Assembly: GCF_025466085.1 (NCBI RefSeq)
Contig: NZ_JANLOD010000066.1
Span: forward strand, 62,001 to 126,000
Direction: 5' to 3'
Length of the DNA: 64,000 bases
Origin: Pseudomonas sp. 14P_8.1_Bac3
GTDB lineage: Bacteria; Pseudomonadota; Gammaproteobacteria; Pseudomonadales; Pseudomonadaceae
The first letter of the stretch is position 1; every line of letters starts with the position of its first letter. Of this stretch, positions 1-7,812 are shown piece by piece. Position numbers and translations under genes: made by a program. The notes below the pieces were generated by a model. That model was not told the DNA's origin. It did no database searches and worked only from the letters and a program-made list of their open reading frames with translations.

Positions 1-56
1 AGCGCCTGCGCCAGTACATCCTTCAACAGCATCGGCTGACGCACCCCGCCCTGCAC
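1..56 (-). CDS. Partial unidentified CDS running off the left edge
   Basis: Only about 18 codons are visible. They are read on the minus strand from a GTG at 54-56, or from an in-frame ATG at 30-32. The reading begins 7 nt after the stop of the MerR regulator, so it is probably the next gene of the same transcript. In related pseudomonads the MerR gene lies near a photolyase gene, but the visible N-terminus does not look like photolyase. No product can be assigned from so little sequence. Confidence 0.3.
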   Translation of the reverse strand, partial: MQGGVRQPMLLKDVLAQA

Positions 57-63
57 CTCTGAT

Positions 64-1023
64 TCAGGTATCCAGGCTCCCCGCCAGGAACTGTTTCAGA
101 CGTTGGCGCATCACCACGCCCTCATTCCCCAGGCAGCCGATCGACGTTCCGGCAAGGCTGTCCTGTGCCAGGTCGGATGCATCACCGGCCAGCATCAACT
201 GGCAATCAAGACTCATGGCCAGTCGGTTGAGACGACGTGCCAGGTCGGGAGCGGGGGCGTGGTTGGAAAACAGTACCAGTGCCTGCGGTTTGATTTTTTC
301 ACACACCAGCGTCAGCTCGTCGAGCGGTTGGCCAATGGTCAGCAAGCGCACGCCCATCTCATTGCAACTCAGGAACAAGGCCGCCACCAGCAATTCGAGT
401 TCGCGGCATTGACCGGCCAGTGCGCTGACGATCACCGGCCGTGGTTGCAAGTGACGCATCAGCAGCAAACGTTGCAAAACCCGGGTGCGCAAATAGCCGT
501 CGAAGAACAGCCATTCGCTGGTCTGGCCGAATTGATCCTGGCGCTGTAACAACAGCTTCCAGAGCGGCATCAGAATGTCCTGAAAAACTACCGACTGCGA
601 ATAACTGGAGAAGATCTGTCCGTAGACCAGATCCAGTTGAACGTCATCGAAGGCACTGACGGCGGCATGCAGTTGCTGCTGCCATTGCGCGTAATCGGCT
701 TGCACCACTTCGTTGGGGATGATGTGCGACAGCGCCTGAAGCGGCGCGGCCTTGGCCAGGATCTTGCCGACCTTGCTGACGGCGACACCGCGGTCGAGCC
801 AGCCGAGGATGCTGCGGACCCGCTCGATATCAGCCATCGCGTACAACCGATGTCCACTTTCGGTGCGCGTCGGCTGGATCAGACCATATCGGCGCTCCCA
901 CGCCCGTAGCGTGACCGGGTTGACGCCGGTCAGCCGCGAGACCTCGCGAATCGGAAACAGCTCTTCCCGTTCAAGGGGAACTGCGTTCTCGGAGTCAGTG
1001 ACATCGTCAGTCAGGACAGGCAT
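64..1023 (-). CDS. MerR-family regulator with C-terminal cobalamin-binding-like fold (class II LitR type)
   Basis: A 319-aa DNA-binding regulator. The MerR winged helix-turn-helix occupies about residues 22-90 (FPIREVSRLTGVNPVTLRAW, then RRYGL). A B12-binding-like Rossmann domain follows from about 120 to 319. In light-sensing CarH/LitR proteins adenosylcobalamin is held by a Wx9EH motif and an E/DxHxxG motif. Here the matching places (W155 to about W171, and residues 204-210, GQCRELE) contain no histidine, so B12 binding is unlikely. Such class II LitR proteins are known in P. putida, where blue light acts through a separate LOV protein; I infer a similar role. An inverted repeat just upstream of its start suggests autoregulation. 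The following gene on the same strand starts 7 nt after its stop. Confidence 0.85.
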   Translation of the reverse strand: MPVLTDDVTDSENAVPLEREELFPIREVSRLTGVNPVTLRAWERRYGLIQPTRTESGHRLYAMADIERVRSILGWLDRGVAVSKVGKILAKAAPLQALSHIIPNEVVQADYAQWQQQLHAAVSAFDDVQLDLVYGQIFSSYSQSVVFQDILMPLWKLLLQRQDQFGQTSEWLFFDGYLRTRVLQRLLLMRHLQPRPVIVSALAGQCRELELLVAALFLSCNEMGVRLLTIGQPLDELTLVCEKIKPQALVLFSNHAPAPDLARRLNRLAMSLDCQLMLAGDASDLAQDSLAGTSIGCLGNEGVVMRQRLKQFLAGSLDT

Positions 1024-1041
1024 GAGGCGGTGAACGTCCGT

Positions 1042-1075
1042 GTATTGATTGGATCCTATACTACCTCGTCTACCC
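1042..1075. promoter_or_regulatory. Possible MerR/LitR operator and promoter in a divergent gap
   Basis: GTAT at 1042-1045 and ATAC at 1058-1061 form an inverted repeat with 12 nt between them, ending 19 nt before the MerR start codon. A direct repeat CTACC lies at 1061-1065 and 1070-1074. Read toward the regulator, TTGAAT and TAGTAT sit 19 nt apart across this region; 19 nt is the long spacer typical of MerR-controlled promoters. Binding and promoter activity are inferred, not shown. Confidence 0.4.
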
Positions 1076-1234
1076 CATGATCATTCAAGGCATAGATCAA
1101 CGACATTCGTCAGGCGCATAACCTGTAGAATCGGGAATAATCCTTGCTTGTTCCGAGACGTAGCCCACCACCCCGGCGCTACGCCTGGCGAAACTCCTAC
1201 CCGGAGTGACGCGTTAGTCTTACGGAGATACATA

Positions 1235-1804
1235 ATGTCTACCTCACCCGTCACGCTGATGGTTGCGCGCCGCGTCGCCGATGGGCGTTATCAGGACTTG
1301 ATGGCCTGGTTGCGCGAAGGCGAACAGCTGGCCACCGATTTCCACGGTTATCTCGGCTCAGGCGTGCTCGCCCCACCGCCCGACGATGACGAATTCCAGA
1401 TTATTTTCCGCTTTGCCAACGAGCAGACCATGCACGCCTGGGAGCATTCCGCCTCGCGTACCGCCTGGCTGGCACGCGGCAGCGACCTGTTTGCGCACAA
1501 GACCGAACATCGCGTGAGCGGCATTGAAGGCTGGTTCGGTGCCGCAGGCCTTCGCCCACCACGCTGGAAACAGGCGGTGGCCATCTGGCTGGCGTTCTTT
1601 CCAGTGTCGTTGCTGTTCAACTTTGCACTCGGGCCGTTGCTCGGCGAAATGACCCTGCTGCCTCGGGTGTTGGTCAGCACGCTGTGCCTGACGCCGTTGA
1701 TGGTCTACTTCTTCATTCCGCTGTCGACCCACTTGCTGGCCGGCTGGTTGAACAGCCCTCAAGCGCGGCGCTTATCCGCCGAACCCACTCACCAGAATCG
1801 ATAA
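1235..1804 (+). CDS. Antibiotic biosynthesis monooxygenase (ABM)-domain protein with membrane segments
   Basis: A 189-aa protein. The N-terminal 95 residues resemble an ABM ferredoxin-like domain (TLMVARRVADGRYQDLMAW, then a beta segment FQIIFRF). Two hydrophobic spans follow, at about 112-132 and 142-165, so the domain is anchored in the inner membrane. The ATG at 1235 was chosen because GGAG lies just upstream; an open frame upstream of it looks non-coding. It is divergent from the MerR regulator across about 210 bp. Related fused ABM-membrane proteins are common in pseudomonads, but their reaction is unknown to me. Its position suggests it may belong to the regulon of the neighbouring MerR protein; this is inference. 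Confidence 0.75.
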   Translation: MSTSPVTLMVARRVADGRYQDLMAWLREGEQLATDFHGYLGSGVLAPPPDDDEFQIIFRFANEQTMHAWEHSASRTAWLARGSDLFAHKTEHRVSGIEGWFGAAGLRPPRWKQAVAIWLAFFPVSLLFNFALGPLLGEMTLLPRVLVSTLCLTPLMVYFFIPLSTHLLAGWLNSPQARRLSAEPTHQNR

Positions 1805-1811
1805 CGCCCGT

Positions 1812-1843
1812 CCTGTAGGAGCGAGCCTGCTCGCTCCTACAGG
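1812..1843. repeat. Single REP hairpin
   Basis: A perfect 14-bp stem (CCTGTAGGAGCGAG with its complement) and a 4-nt loop. It lies between the ABM-domain gene and folM. It is a solo member of the same repeat family seen as pairs elsewhere in the window, and may also act as a transcript-end or stabilising hairpin. Confidence 0.85.
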
Positions 1844-1905
1844 AAAGCCGCGCACAGCGGCCGCGCACTGGTATAGTTTTGCTCTTACCGTGACGCGAGC
1901 CGTTC

Positions 1906-2616
1906 ATGACTTCTTCCTCCGCCCCGATCCTCATCACCGGTGCCGGCCAGCGTGTCGGCCTGCACTGCGCGCAACGTTTGCTCGAAGACGGCCACGCCGT
2001 GATTTTCAGCTATCGCACTGAACGCCCCGGTGTTCAAACGCTGCGTGACCTGGGCGCGACCGCGGTATTCGCCGACCTGTCCAGCGAAGCCGGCATTTTC
2101 GCCTTCATCAATGAACTGAAAACCCACACCGACTGCCTGCGCGCGATTGTCCACAACGCCTCCGAATGGCTGGGCGAGAACCCGGACACCGACGCTTCGG
2201 CTTTCACGCGGATGTTCAGCGTGCACATGCTGGCGCCCTACTTGATCAATCTGCACTGCGCCGACCTGCTGCAACGCTCGAGCCCGGCCGACATCGTGCA
2301 CATCAGCGACGACGTCACCCGCAAGGGCAGCAGCAAACACATCGGCTACTGCGCCAGCAAAGCCGGGCTCGACAGCCTGACCCTGTCCTTCGCCGCGAAG
2401 TATGCGCCCTGCATCAAGGTCAACGGCATCTCGCCAGCCCTGCTACTGTTTAACCCCGAAGACGACGCGGCCTACCGCGCCAAGGCACTGGCCAAGTCCG
2501 CGCTGGGCATCGAACCCGGCAGCGAAGTGATCTACCAGAGCCTGCGTTATTTGCTCGACAACCCCTATGTCACCGGCACGACCCTGACCGTCAACGGCGG
2601 GCGGCACCTTAAATAA
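1906..2616 (+). CDS. folM: Dihydromonapterin reductase FolM (short-chain dehydrogenase)
   Basis: A 236-aa SDR enzyme. It shows the NADPH-binding TGAGQRVG at 11-18, Ser134 and the YxxxK catalytic pair Y148/K152 (YCASK). The TGxxxRxG start is that of pteridine reductase-like SDRs. FolM reduces 7,8-dihydromonapterin to tetrahydromonapterin, which in Pseudomonas serves phenylalanine hydroxylase. The identification rests strongly on context: folE and folX follow on the same strand, the same trio known from P. aeruginosa. folE begins 27 nt downstream. A generic SDR is the alternative, but the neighbours make FolM likely. Confidence 0.88.
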   Translation: MTSSSAPILITGAGQRVGLHCAQRLLEDGHAVIFSYRTERPGVQTLRDLGATAVFADLSSEAGIFAFINELKTHTDCLRAIVHNASEWLGENPDTDASAFTRMFSVHMLAPYLINLHCADLLQRSSPADIVHISDDVTRKGSSKHIGYCASKAGLDSLTLSFAAKYAPCIKVNGISPALLLFNPEDDAAYRAKALAKSALGIEPGSEVIYQSLRYLLDNPYVTGTTLTVNGGRHLK

Positions 2617-2643
2617 AACAGTCGGCCCTCGCGAGGATCATCC

Positions 2644-3219
2644 ATGACGTTATCCCTGCCCCACCAGGCTCTGTCCGAGAGCTATCGTGAGATCCTCATC
2701 GGCCTCGGTGAAAATCCCGATCGCGAAGGTCTGCTCGATACCCCGGTGCGCGCGGCCAAGGCCATGCAGTACCTGTGTCACGGCTACGACCAGAGTGTCG
2801 AAGAAATCGTCAACGGCGCGCTGTTCGCCTCCGACAACGATGAAATGATCATCGTCGACAACATCGAGCTGTACTCGCTCTGCGAACATCACCTGTTGCC
2901 CTTCATCGGCAAGGCCCATGTGGCTTATATTCCAACCGGTAAAGTGCTGGGGCTGTCGAAGATTGCGCGGCTGGTGGACATGTTCGCCCGGCGCCTGCAA
3001 ATCCAGGAAAACCTCACCCGGCAGATCGCCGACGCGGTGCAGCAAGTGACCGACGCCGCGGGTGTCGCGGTGGTCATCGAAGCCCGACACATGTGCATGA
3101 TGATGCGCGGCGTCGAGAAACAGAATTCGACCATGAACACCTCAGTGATGCTCGGCGCCTTCCGCGAGTCGAGCAACACCCGCCAGGAGTTCCTGCAATT
3201 GATTGGACGGAGCAAGTAG
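2644..3219 (+). CDS. folE: GTP cyclohydrolase I
   Basis: A 191-aa enzyme of typical length for a bacterial FolE. It converts GTP to 7,8-dihydroneopterin triphosphate, the first pterin step. Zinc ligands are visible as C80 and H83 (CEHH, 80-83) and C151 (MCMMMRG, 150-156). It starts 27 nt after folM, and its stop lies 2 nt before folX, so the three are probably one transcript. Pseudomonads usually carry more than one folE; this copy is probably dedicated to monapterin because of its neighbours. Confidence 0.96.
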   Translation: MTLSLPHQALSESYREILIGLGENPDREGLLDTPVRAAKAMQYLCHGYDQSVEEIVNGALFASDNDEMIIVDNIELYSLCEHHLLPFIGKAHVAYIPTGKVLGLSKIARLVDMFARRLQIQENLTRQIADAVQQVTDAAGVAVVIEARHMCMMMRGVEKQNSTMNTSVMLGAFRESSNTRQEFLQLIGRSK

Positions 3220-3221
3220 CA

Positions 3222-3593
3222 ATGCCACAACTTCAACCAGGAATGGCACGGATCCGGGTCAAGGACCTGTGCCTGCGCACGTTCATCGGGATCAACGAGG
3301 ATGAAATCCTCAACAAGCAGGATGTGCTGATCAACCTGACGATCCTGTATGCGGCGCAAGAGGCCGTACGCGACAACGATATCGATCACGCGCTGAACTA
3401 CCGCACCATCACCAAGGCGATCATCGCCCACGTGGAGGGCAATCGCTTTGCCTTGCTCGAACGCCTGACCCAGGAAATCCTCGATCTGGTCATGGCCAAC
3501 GGGTCGGTGCTGTACGCCGAAGTGGAAGTCGACAAACCCCATGCCCTGCGTTTCGCCGAGTCGGTGTCGATCACCCTGGCCGCGAGCCGCTGA
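3222..3593 (+). CDS. folX: Dihydroneopterin triphosphate 2'-epimerase FolX
   Basis: A 123-aa protein of the dihydroneopterin aldolase fold (RIRVKDLCLRTFIGINEDE near the start, then LNYRTITKAI). FolX epimerises dihydroneopterin triphosphate to dihydromonapterin triphosphate, between FolE and FolM. The ATG at 3222 follows the folE stop by 2 nt and gives the normal length; the frame stays open upstream only inside folE. FolB aldolase is the alternative, but linkage to folM and folE favours FolX. A terminator hairpin follows directly. Confidence 0.88.
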   Translation: MPQLQPGMARIRVKDLCLRTFIGINEDEILNKQDVLINLTILYAAQEAVRDNDIDHALNYRTITKAIIAHVEGNRFALLERLTQEILDLVMANGSVLYAEVEVDKPHALRFAESVSITLAASR

Positions 3594-3599
3594 GTGCGT

Positions 3600-3624
3600 C
3601 TGGCGCAATGCGCGCCAGGCTTTT
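3600..3624 (+). terminator. Rho-independent terminator after folX
   Basis: The stem CTGGCGC (3600-3606) pairs with GCGCCAG (3612-3618) and is followed by GCTTTT. It ends the folM-folE-folX transcript before the DUF1244 gene. Confidence 0.75.
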
Positions 3625-3662
3625 ATCATCCCGCGCCACGAATTGAACTCACAGAGCCCATC

Positions 3663-3959
3663 ATGACCGAGCAACAACGCCTGGAACTTGAAGCCGCCGC
3701 CTTCCGCCGGCTGGTCGCGCACCTGGACAGCCGCAAGGATGTGCAGAACATCGACCTGATGAACCTCTCGGGGTTCTGCCGCAATTGCCTCTCCAAGTGG
3801 TACAAGGCTGCGGCTGACGAGCGCCAGATCGAGGTCAGCCTGGATGACGCCCGCGAGGTCGTCTACGGCATGCCATACGCCGAGTGGAAAGCCCAATACC
3901 AGCAAGAAGCCAGCGCCGAACAACAAGCGGCGTTCGCCAAAGGAAAACCCAATGAGTGA
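3663..3959 (+). CDS. DUF1244 family protein
   Basis: A 98-aa cytoplasmic protein of the DUF1244 family, recognised by the conserved core GFCRNCLSKWY (two cysteines two residues apart) and the segment YGMPYAEWKAQYQ. The function is unknown. The ATG at 3663 is the start that removes the upstream intergenic stretch, including the folX terminator. Its last 8 nt overlap the start of the HopJ-family gene, so the two are translated together. Confidence 0.85.
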   Translation: MTEQQRLELEAAAFRRLVAHLDSRKDVQNIDLMNLSGFCRNCLSKWYKAAADERQIEVSLDDAREVVYGMPYAEWKAQYQQEASAEQQAAFAKGKPNE

Positions 3960-4290
3960 CCTGAACACCCTGCGCGACAGCCTCAAGAGTGGCGAACACG
4001 TTTTTGCCGACACCCTGGCGTTCATTGCCGCGGGCTACGATTACCAGCCCCAGGCGTTCAACAATGGCGGCGTGGAAAACGCTGCCGGGCAAAACGAAGG
4101 TTCGTGCAAGACGCTGGGCCTGGCCTTGCTGGAAGGCCTGAGCAATGAAGAAGCGCTGTTGGCGTTCGGCGAGCATTACCGCTCGGTCGTGGCCACACCG
4201 GATGGCAGCGATCACGGCAATATCCGCGCGTTGATTGCCCATGGCCTGGCCGGGGTGAAATTCACCCAGCCACCGCTGACCCGCCGCTAA
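3952..4290 (+). CDS. HopJ-family protein
   Basis: A 112-aa protein matching the HopJ type III effector family in name (FADTLAFIAAGYDYQPQAF, then GSCKTLGLAL and FGEHYRSV). The family was named from plant-pathogen screens, but members are widespread in non-pathogens. No type III secretion gene or hrp-type signal is visible here, so a housekeeping role is more likely. It overlaps DUF1244 by 8 nt. The two families are probably functionally linked; the function itself is unknown. Confidence 0.85.
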   Translation: MSDLNTLRDSLKSGEHVFADTLAFIAAGYDYQPQAFNNGGVENAAGQNEGSCKTLGLALLEGLSNEEALLAFGEHYRSVVATPDGSDHGNIRALIAHGLAGVKFTQPPLTRR

Positions 4291-4291
4291 A

Positions 4292-4394
4292 CCTGTAGGA
4301 GCAAGCTTGCCCGCGATGGTGGTTAACGATAACGCTGGAAGCCTGACACTCCGCGGCGCCCTCCGGTTCATCGCGAGCAGGCTCGCTCCTACAG
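4292..4394. repeat. REPIN (paired REP hairpins)
   Basis: Two inverted REP arms (start CCTGTAGGAGCAAGCTTGC, end GCAGGCTCGCTCCTACAG) enclose about 60 nt containing GTTAACGATAACGC. It fills the gap after the HopJ gene. Confidence 0.88.
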
Positions 4395-4516
4395 AAAAGC
4401 GCACAACCGCACATCCCGACTTTTAAGATTGACCCGCGCACTTTATTTCGTTTGCCCGGCACCGCTGCTCGCGGCTTAGATAAAAGAAGCCTCCCCTTCT
4501 TCTGAGTCGGTCATCC

Positions 4517-5767
4517 ATGAGCAGCGAATCCATCAGCCGGTCGATCAACATCGTTCACCCCGTCACCCTCAGCCACGGCAGGAATGCCGAGGTCTGGGAC
4601 ACCGAGGGCAAACGCTACATCGACTTCGTCGGCGGCATCGGCGTGTTGAACCTCGGCCATTGCCACCCGCGCATCGTCGACGCCATTCGCGAGCAGGCCA
4701 CCCGCCTGACGCACTACGCCTTCAACGCCGCGCCGCACGTGCCTTACCTGGATGTCATGGACCGCCTGGCCGCGTTCATTCCCGTGGATTACCCGGTCAG
4801 CGGCATGCTCACCAACAGCGGCGCCGAAGCGGCGGAAAACGCCTTGAAGATCGTCCGTGGCGCGACCGGTCGCACCGCGGTCATCGCCTTCGACGGCGCC
4901 TTCCACGGCCGCACGCTCGCCACGCTCAACCTCAATGGCAAGGTCGCGCCGTACAAACAGAAAGTCGGCGTGCTGCCCGGCCCGGTGTACCACCTGCCCT
5001 TTCCCAGCAAAGATAACGGCGTGACTTGCGCCGACGCGCTGAAGGCGATGGATCGGTTGTTCAGCGTCGAAATCGATGTCGATGACGTTGCCTGCTTCAT
5101 CGTCGAGCCGGTGCAGGGCGAAGCCGGTTTCCTGGCGATGGACATTGAATTCGCCCAGGCGCTGCGACGCTTCTGCGATGAAAAGAACATCCTGTTGATC
5201 GCCGATGAAATCCAGTCCGGGTTCGGCCGCACCGGTCAGCGCTTCGCGTTTTCCAGACTGGGCATCGAGCCGGATCTGATACTGCTGGGCAAAAGCATTG
5301 CCGGCGGCGTACCGCTGGGTGCGGTGGTCGGGCGCAAGGCGCTGCTCGACACCTTGCCCAAGGGCGGACTGGGTGGCACTTACTCGGGCAACCCGATTGC
5401 CTGCGCCGCCGCATTGGCGACCCTGGACGAAATGACCGATACCAACCTGCACGCCTGGGGTTCGCAGCAGGAGGAAGCGATCGTCAGCCGCTACAACGCC
5501 TGGCGCGCCAACGGTGTTTCACCCTATCTGGGCCGCCTGACCGGTGTCGGCGCCATGCGCGGCATCGAACTGGCGCATGCCGATGGCACGCCGGCCGCGG
5601 CGCAGCTGACGCAAGTCCTGGCGCTGGCGCGGGATGCCGGCCTGCTGCTGATGCCCAGTGGCAAGTCACGCCACATCATCCGGTTGCTGGCGCCACTGAC
5701 CACCGAGGCCGAAGTGCTGGAGGAAGGCCTGGACATCCTCGAGGCATGCCTTGCCAGGCTGACCTGA
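4517..5767 (+). CDS. Class III PLP aminotransferase (4-aminobutyrate / 2-aminoadipate type)
   Basis: A 416-aa class III omega-aminotransferase. The fold begins with VWDTEGKRYIDFVGGIGVLN; the PLP cofactor is held by D230 (IADEIQSG) and Lys259 (LLGKSIAGG). Enzymes of this subgroup are annotated as GabT, and a close P. putida relative has been linked to 2-aminoadipate in lysine breakdown, so the substrate is uncertain. A polar amino acid ABC importer and an FAD amine oxidase follow on the same strand, which suggests the locus imports and deaminates one amino acid or amine. The gap of about 120 bp upstream should hold its promoter. Confidence 0.9.
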   Translation: MSSESISRSINIVHPVTLSHGRNAEVWDTEGKRYIDFVGGIGVLNLGHCHPRIVDAIREQATRLTHYAFNAAPHVPYLDVMDRLAAFIPVDYPVSGMLTNSGAEAAENALKIVRGATGRTAVIAFDGAFHGRTLATLNLNGKVAPYKQKVGVLPGPVYHLPFPSKDNGVTCADALKAMDRLFSVEIDVDDVACFIVEPVQGEAGFLAMDIEFAQALRRFCDEKNILLIADEIQSGFGRTGQRFAFSRLGIEPDLILLGKSIAGGVPLGAVVGRKALLDTLPKGGLGGTYSGNPIACAAALATLDEMTDTNLHAWGSQQEEAIVSRYNAWRANGVSPYLGRLTGVGAMRGIELAHADGTPAAAQLTQVLALARDAGLLLMPSGKSRHIIRLLAPLTTEAEVLEEGLDILEACLARLT

Positions 5768-5863
5768 TAGCAAAATGAGCTCAGGGACTGACATAGCGAA
5801 TTATGTTCGCTTGTCCTCGCGGATTTTGCGTCGCAATACTGGCCAACGACCCAGATCCCAACG

Positions 5864-5928
5864 GTAGGAGCCAGCTTGCTGGCGATGGCGTCCTCAAAAT
5901 TGCCATCGCCAGCAAGCTGGCTCCTACA
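5864..5928. repeat. REPIN of the GGAGCCAGC subtype
   Basis: A long near-perfect palindrome: GTAGGAGCCAGCTTGCTGGC with its complement around a 13-nt centre. It lies in the 229-bp gap between the aminotransferase and the ABC permease. The rest of the gap shows no gene. Confidence 0.88.
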
Positions 5929-5996
5929 GAAAGCAGTTGACCCAAAAGCCCCCATTCATTTAGCGAGAACATCACCACCGACCAGCCGAGGCATGC

Positions 5997-6971
5997 ATGT
6001 ATCACGACAATATAATTTATAAGAAAAAGTCCAACGATCCTCGATTCCTCCTCGGCGTAGCCGCAGTGCTGTTCCTCGGCGCCTACCTGATGAACCTGGG
6101 CAACAGCGCCCTCAGCCACTTTCTGCAGCCGCTGCTGGGCGATGCCCCCGACAGCCTGACCGCACGCAACATCGCTATCGGCCTGGCCATCGCGGTGCTG
6201 GGCACGTTGAACTTCCACGTGCTCGGACGCCTGAAGTTCAAGGTGCAGACCACGGTGGTGTGGATCGAGCTGCTGATTCTGTTCCTGGCGTTCTTCGACA
6301 CCTTCAATCTGTCCTACAGCTTCATCCTCGACAAGATCGGTTTCCTGATCCTCCAGGGCGCCGCGACCACCTTGTACATCTCTGCCGTGGCCATTGTGAT
6401 TGCCTTCGTGCTGGCGCTGATCGGTGCGGTGGCCAAGCTGTCGAACAACGGCCTGGCCAACGCCCTCGCCTCGTTCTACACCTCGTTTTTCCGCGGTGTG
6501 CCGCTGCTGATCCAGATCTACCTGATTTACCTCGGCCTGCCGCAACTGGGTTACGTGGTCGATGCAGTGCCGGCCGGCATCCTTGCGCTGTCGCTGTGCT
6601 ACGGCGCCTACATGACCGAGATTTTCCGCGCCGGCATCCAGAGCATTCCGGTCGGCCAGTGGGAAGCCTCGCGCGCGCTGAACATCAGCCCGTTCAAGAC
6701 CCTGAGCCGAGTGATCATGCCCCAGGCCTTGCGGGTGATCATCCCGCCCACCGGCAACCAGTTCATCGCCATGCTCAAGGACAGTTCGCTGGTGTCGGTG
6801 ATTGGTGTCTGGGAGCTGATGTACCTGGCCAAGACCCAAGGCCGCGCGGACTTTCGCCACCTGGAAATGCTGATCACCGCCGCGATGATTTACTGGGCCC
6901 TGTCGTTCATCCTCGAACGGGTGCAGGCGCGAATCGAAAAACGGGTCAATCGATCCGTGGCAAGGGGTTGA
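5997..6971 (+). CDS. Amino acid ABC transporter permease (HisM/GlnP type)
   Basis: A 324-aa inner-membrane permease of the polar amino acid importer family. Two or three extra N-terminal hydrophobic segments (about 17-110) precede the usual domain, which starts near ILQGAATTLYISAVAI. The ATPase-docking EAA loop is clear: GQWEASRALNISPFKTLSRV. The gene ends 4 nt before the ATPase start. The first residues (MYHDNIIYKKK) are AT-rich and polar; a weak GAGG lies before the ATG. A single permease gene implies a homodimer channel. The substrate is not known. Confidence 0.9.
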   Translation: MYHDNIIYKKKSNDPRFLLGVAAVLFLGAYLMNLGNSALSHFLQPLLGDAPDSLTARNIAIGLAIAVLGTLNFHVLGRLKFKVQTTVVWIELLILFLAFFDTFNLSYSFILDKIGFLILQGAATTLYISAVAIVIAFVLALIGAVAKLSNNGLANALASFYTSFFRGVPLLIQIYLIYLGLPQLGYVVDAVPAGILALSLCYGAYMTEIFRAGIQSIPVGQWEASRALNISPFKTLSRVIMPQALRVIIPPTGNQFIAMLKDSSLVSVIGVWELMYLAKTQGRADFRHLEMLITAAMIYWALSFILERVQARIEKRVNRSVARG

Positions 6972-6975
6972 TGCG

Positions 6976-7767
6976 ATGACACTTACCTATACCGCTGAAA
7001 AACCGGGTCTGGCCAGTGCCGCAAAGGTCGCTCCGCCGATGATTTCGATCACCGGCCTGAACAAGTGGTACGGCGATTTCCACGCCTTGCGCGATGTCGA
7101 CCTGAACGTCGCCAGCGGGGAAATCCTGGTGGTGTGCGGGCCATCGGGCTCGGGCAAGTCGACGATGATCCGCTGCATCAATCACCTGGAAAATTTCCAG
7201 AAAGGTCACATCCAGGTCAACGGCATCACCCTCACCAGCGAAGCGGAAAGCGTCAGCGCGGTGCGCAGTGAAATCGGCATGGTGTTCCAGAGCTTCAACC
7301 TGTTCCCGCACTTGAGCGTGATGGACAACCTGACCCTCGCCCCGCAACTGGTGCAAGGCGTGTCGTCCACCGAGACGAAGAAGCGCGCGCAGGTTTACCT
7401 GGAGCGGGTACGCATCGCCGAACACGCGCACAAGTATCCGTCGCAATTGTCCGGCGGCCAGCAGCAGCGCGTGGCGATCGCCCGGGCGCTGTGCATGAAC
7501 CCCAAGGTCATGCTGTTCGACGAGCCGACCTCGGCGCTGGACCCGGAAATGGTCCACGAAGTGCTGGACGTGATGGGCGAACTGGCCACCGACGGCATGA
7601 CCATGATCTGCGTGACCCACGAAATGGGCTTTGCCAGCAAGGTCGCCGACCGCGTGCTGTTCATGGACCAGGGCCAGGTCATCGAACAAGCCACCCCGGC
7701 CGAGTTTTTCAACAACCCACAGACCGAACGCGCGCAGAAATTCCTCTCGCAAATCATCGGTCACTGA
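6976..7767 (+). CDS. Amino acid ABC transporter ATP-binding protein (GlnQ type)
   Basis: A 263-aa ATPase. Walker A is GPSGSGKST at 55-63; the signature LSGGQQQRVAIARAL and Walker B VMLFDEPTSALDPE follow. It energises the permease encoded immediately upstream. About 20 N-terminal residues before the ABC domain are extra compared with GlnQ; an in-frame ATG at residue 22 (PMISITGL) could be an alternative start, but AAGGGG before 6976 supports the longer form. Confidence 0.93.
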   Translation: MTLTYTAEKPGLASAAKVAPPMISITGLNKWYGDFHALRDVDLNVASGEILVVCGPSGSGKSTMIRCINHLENFQKGHIQVNGITLTSEAESVSAVRSEIGMVFQSFNLFPHLSVMDNLTLAPQLVQGVSSTETKKRAQVYLERVRIAEHAHKYPSQLSGGQQQRVAIARALCMNPKVMLFDEPTSALDPEMVHEVLDVMGELATDGMTMICVTHEMGFASKVADRVLFMDQGQVIEQATPAEFFNNPQTERAQKFLSQIIGH

Positions 7768-7812
7768 GAACGCTTTACCCCCGCATAACAATAACGAGAA
7801 GTGGAGATAGAC

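Noticed and set aside
3952..4290. Virulence effector locus suggested by the HopJ family name
   Set aside because: There is no hrp box, chaperone or type III secretion gene, and the gene is coupled to a conserved cytoplasmic protein.
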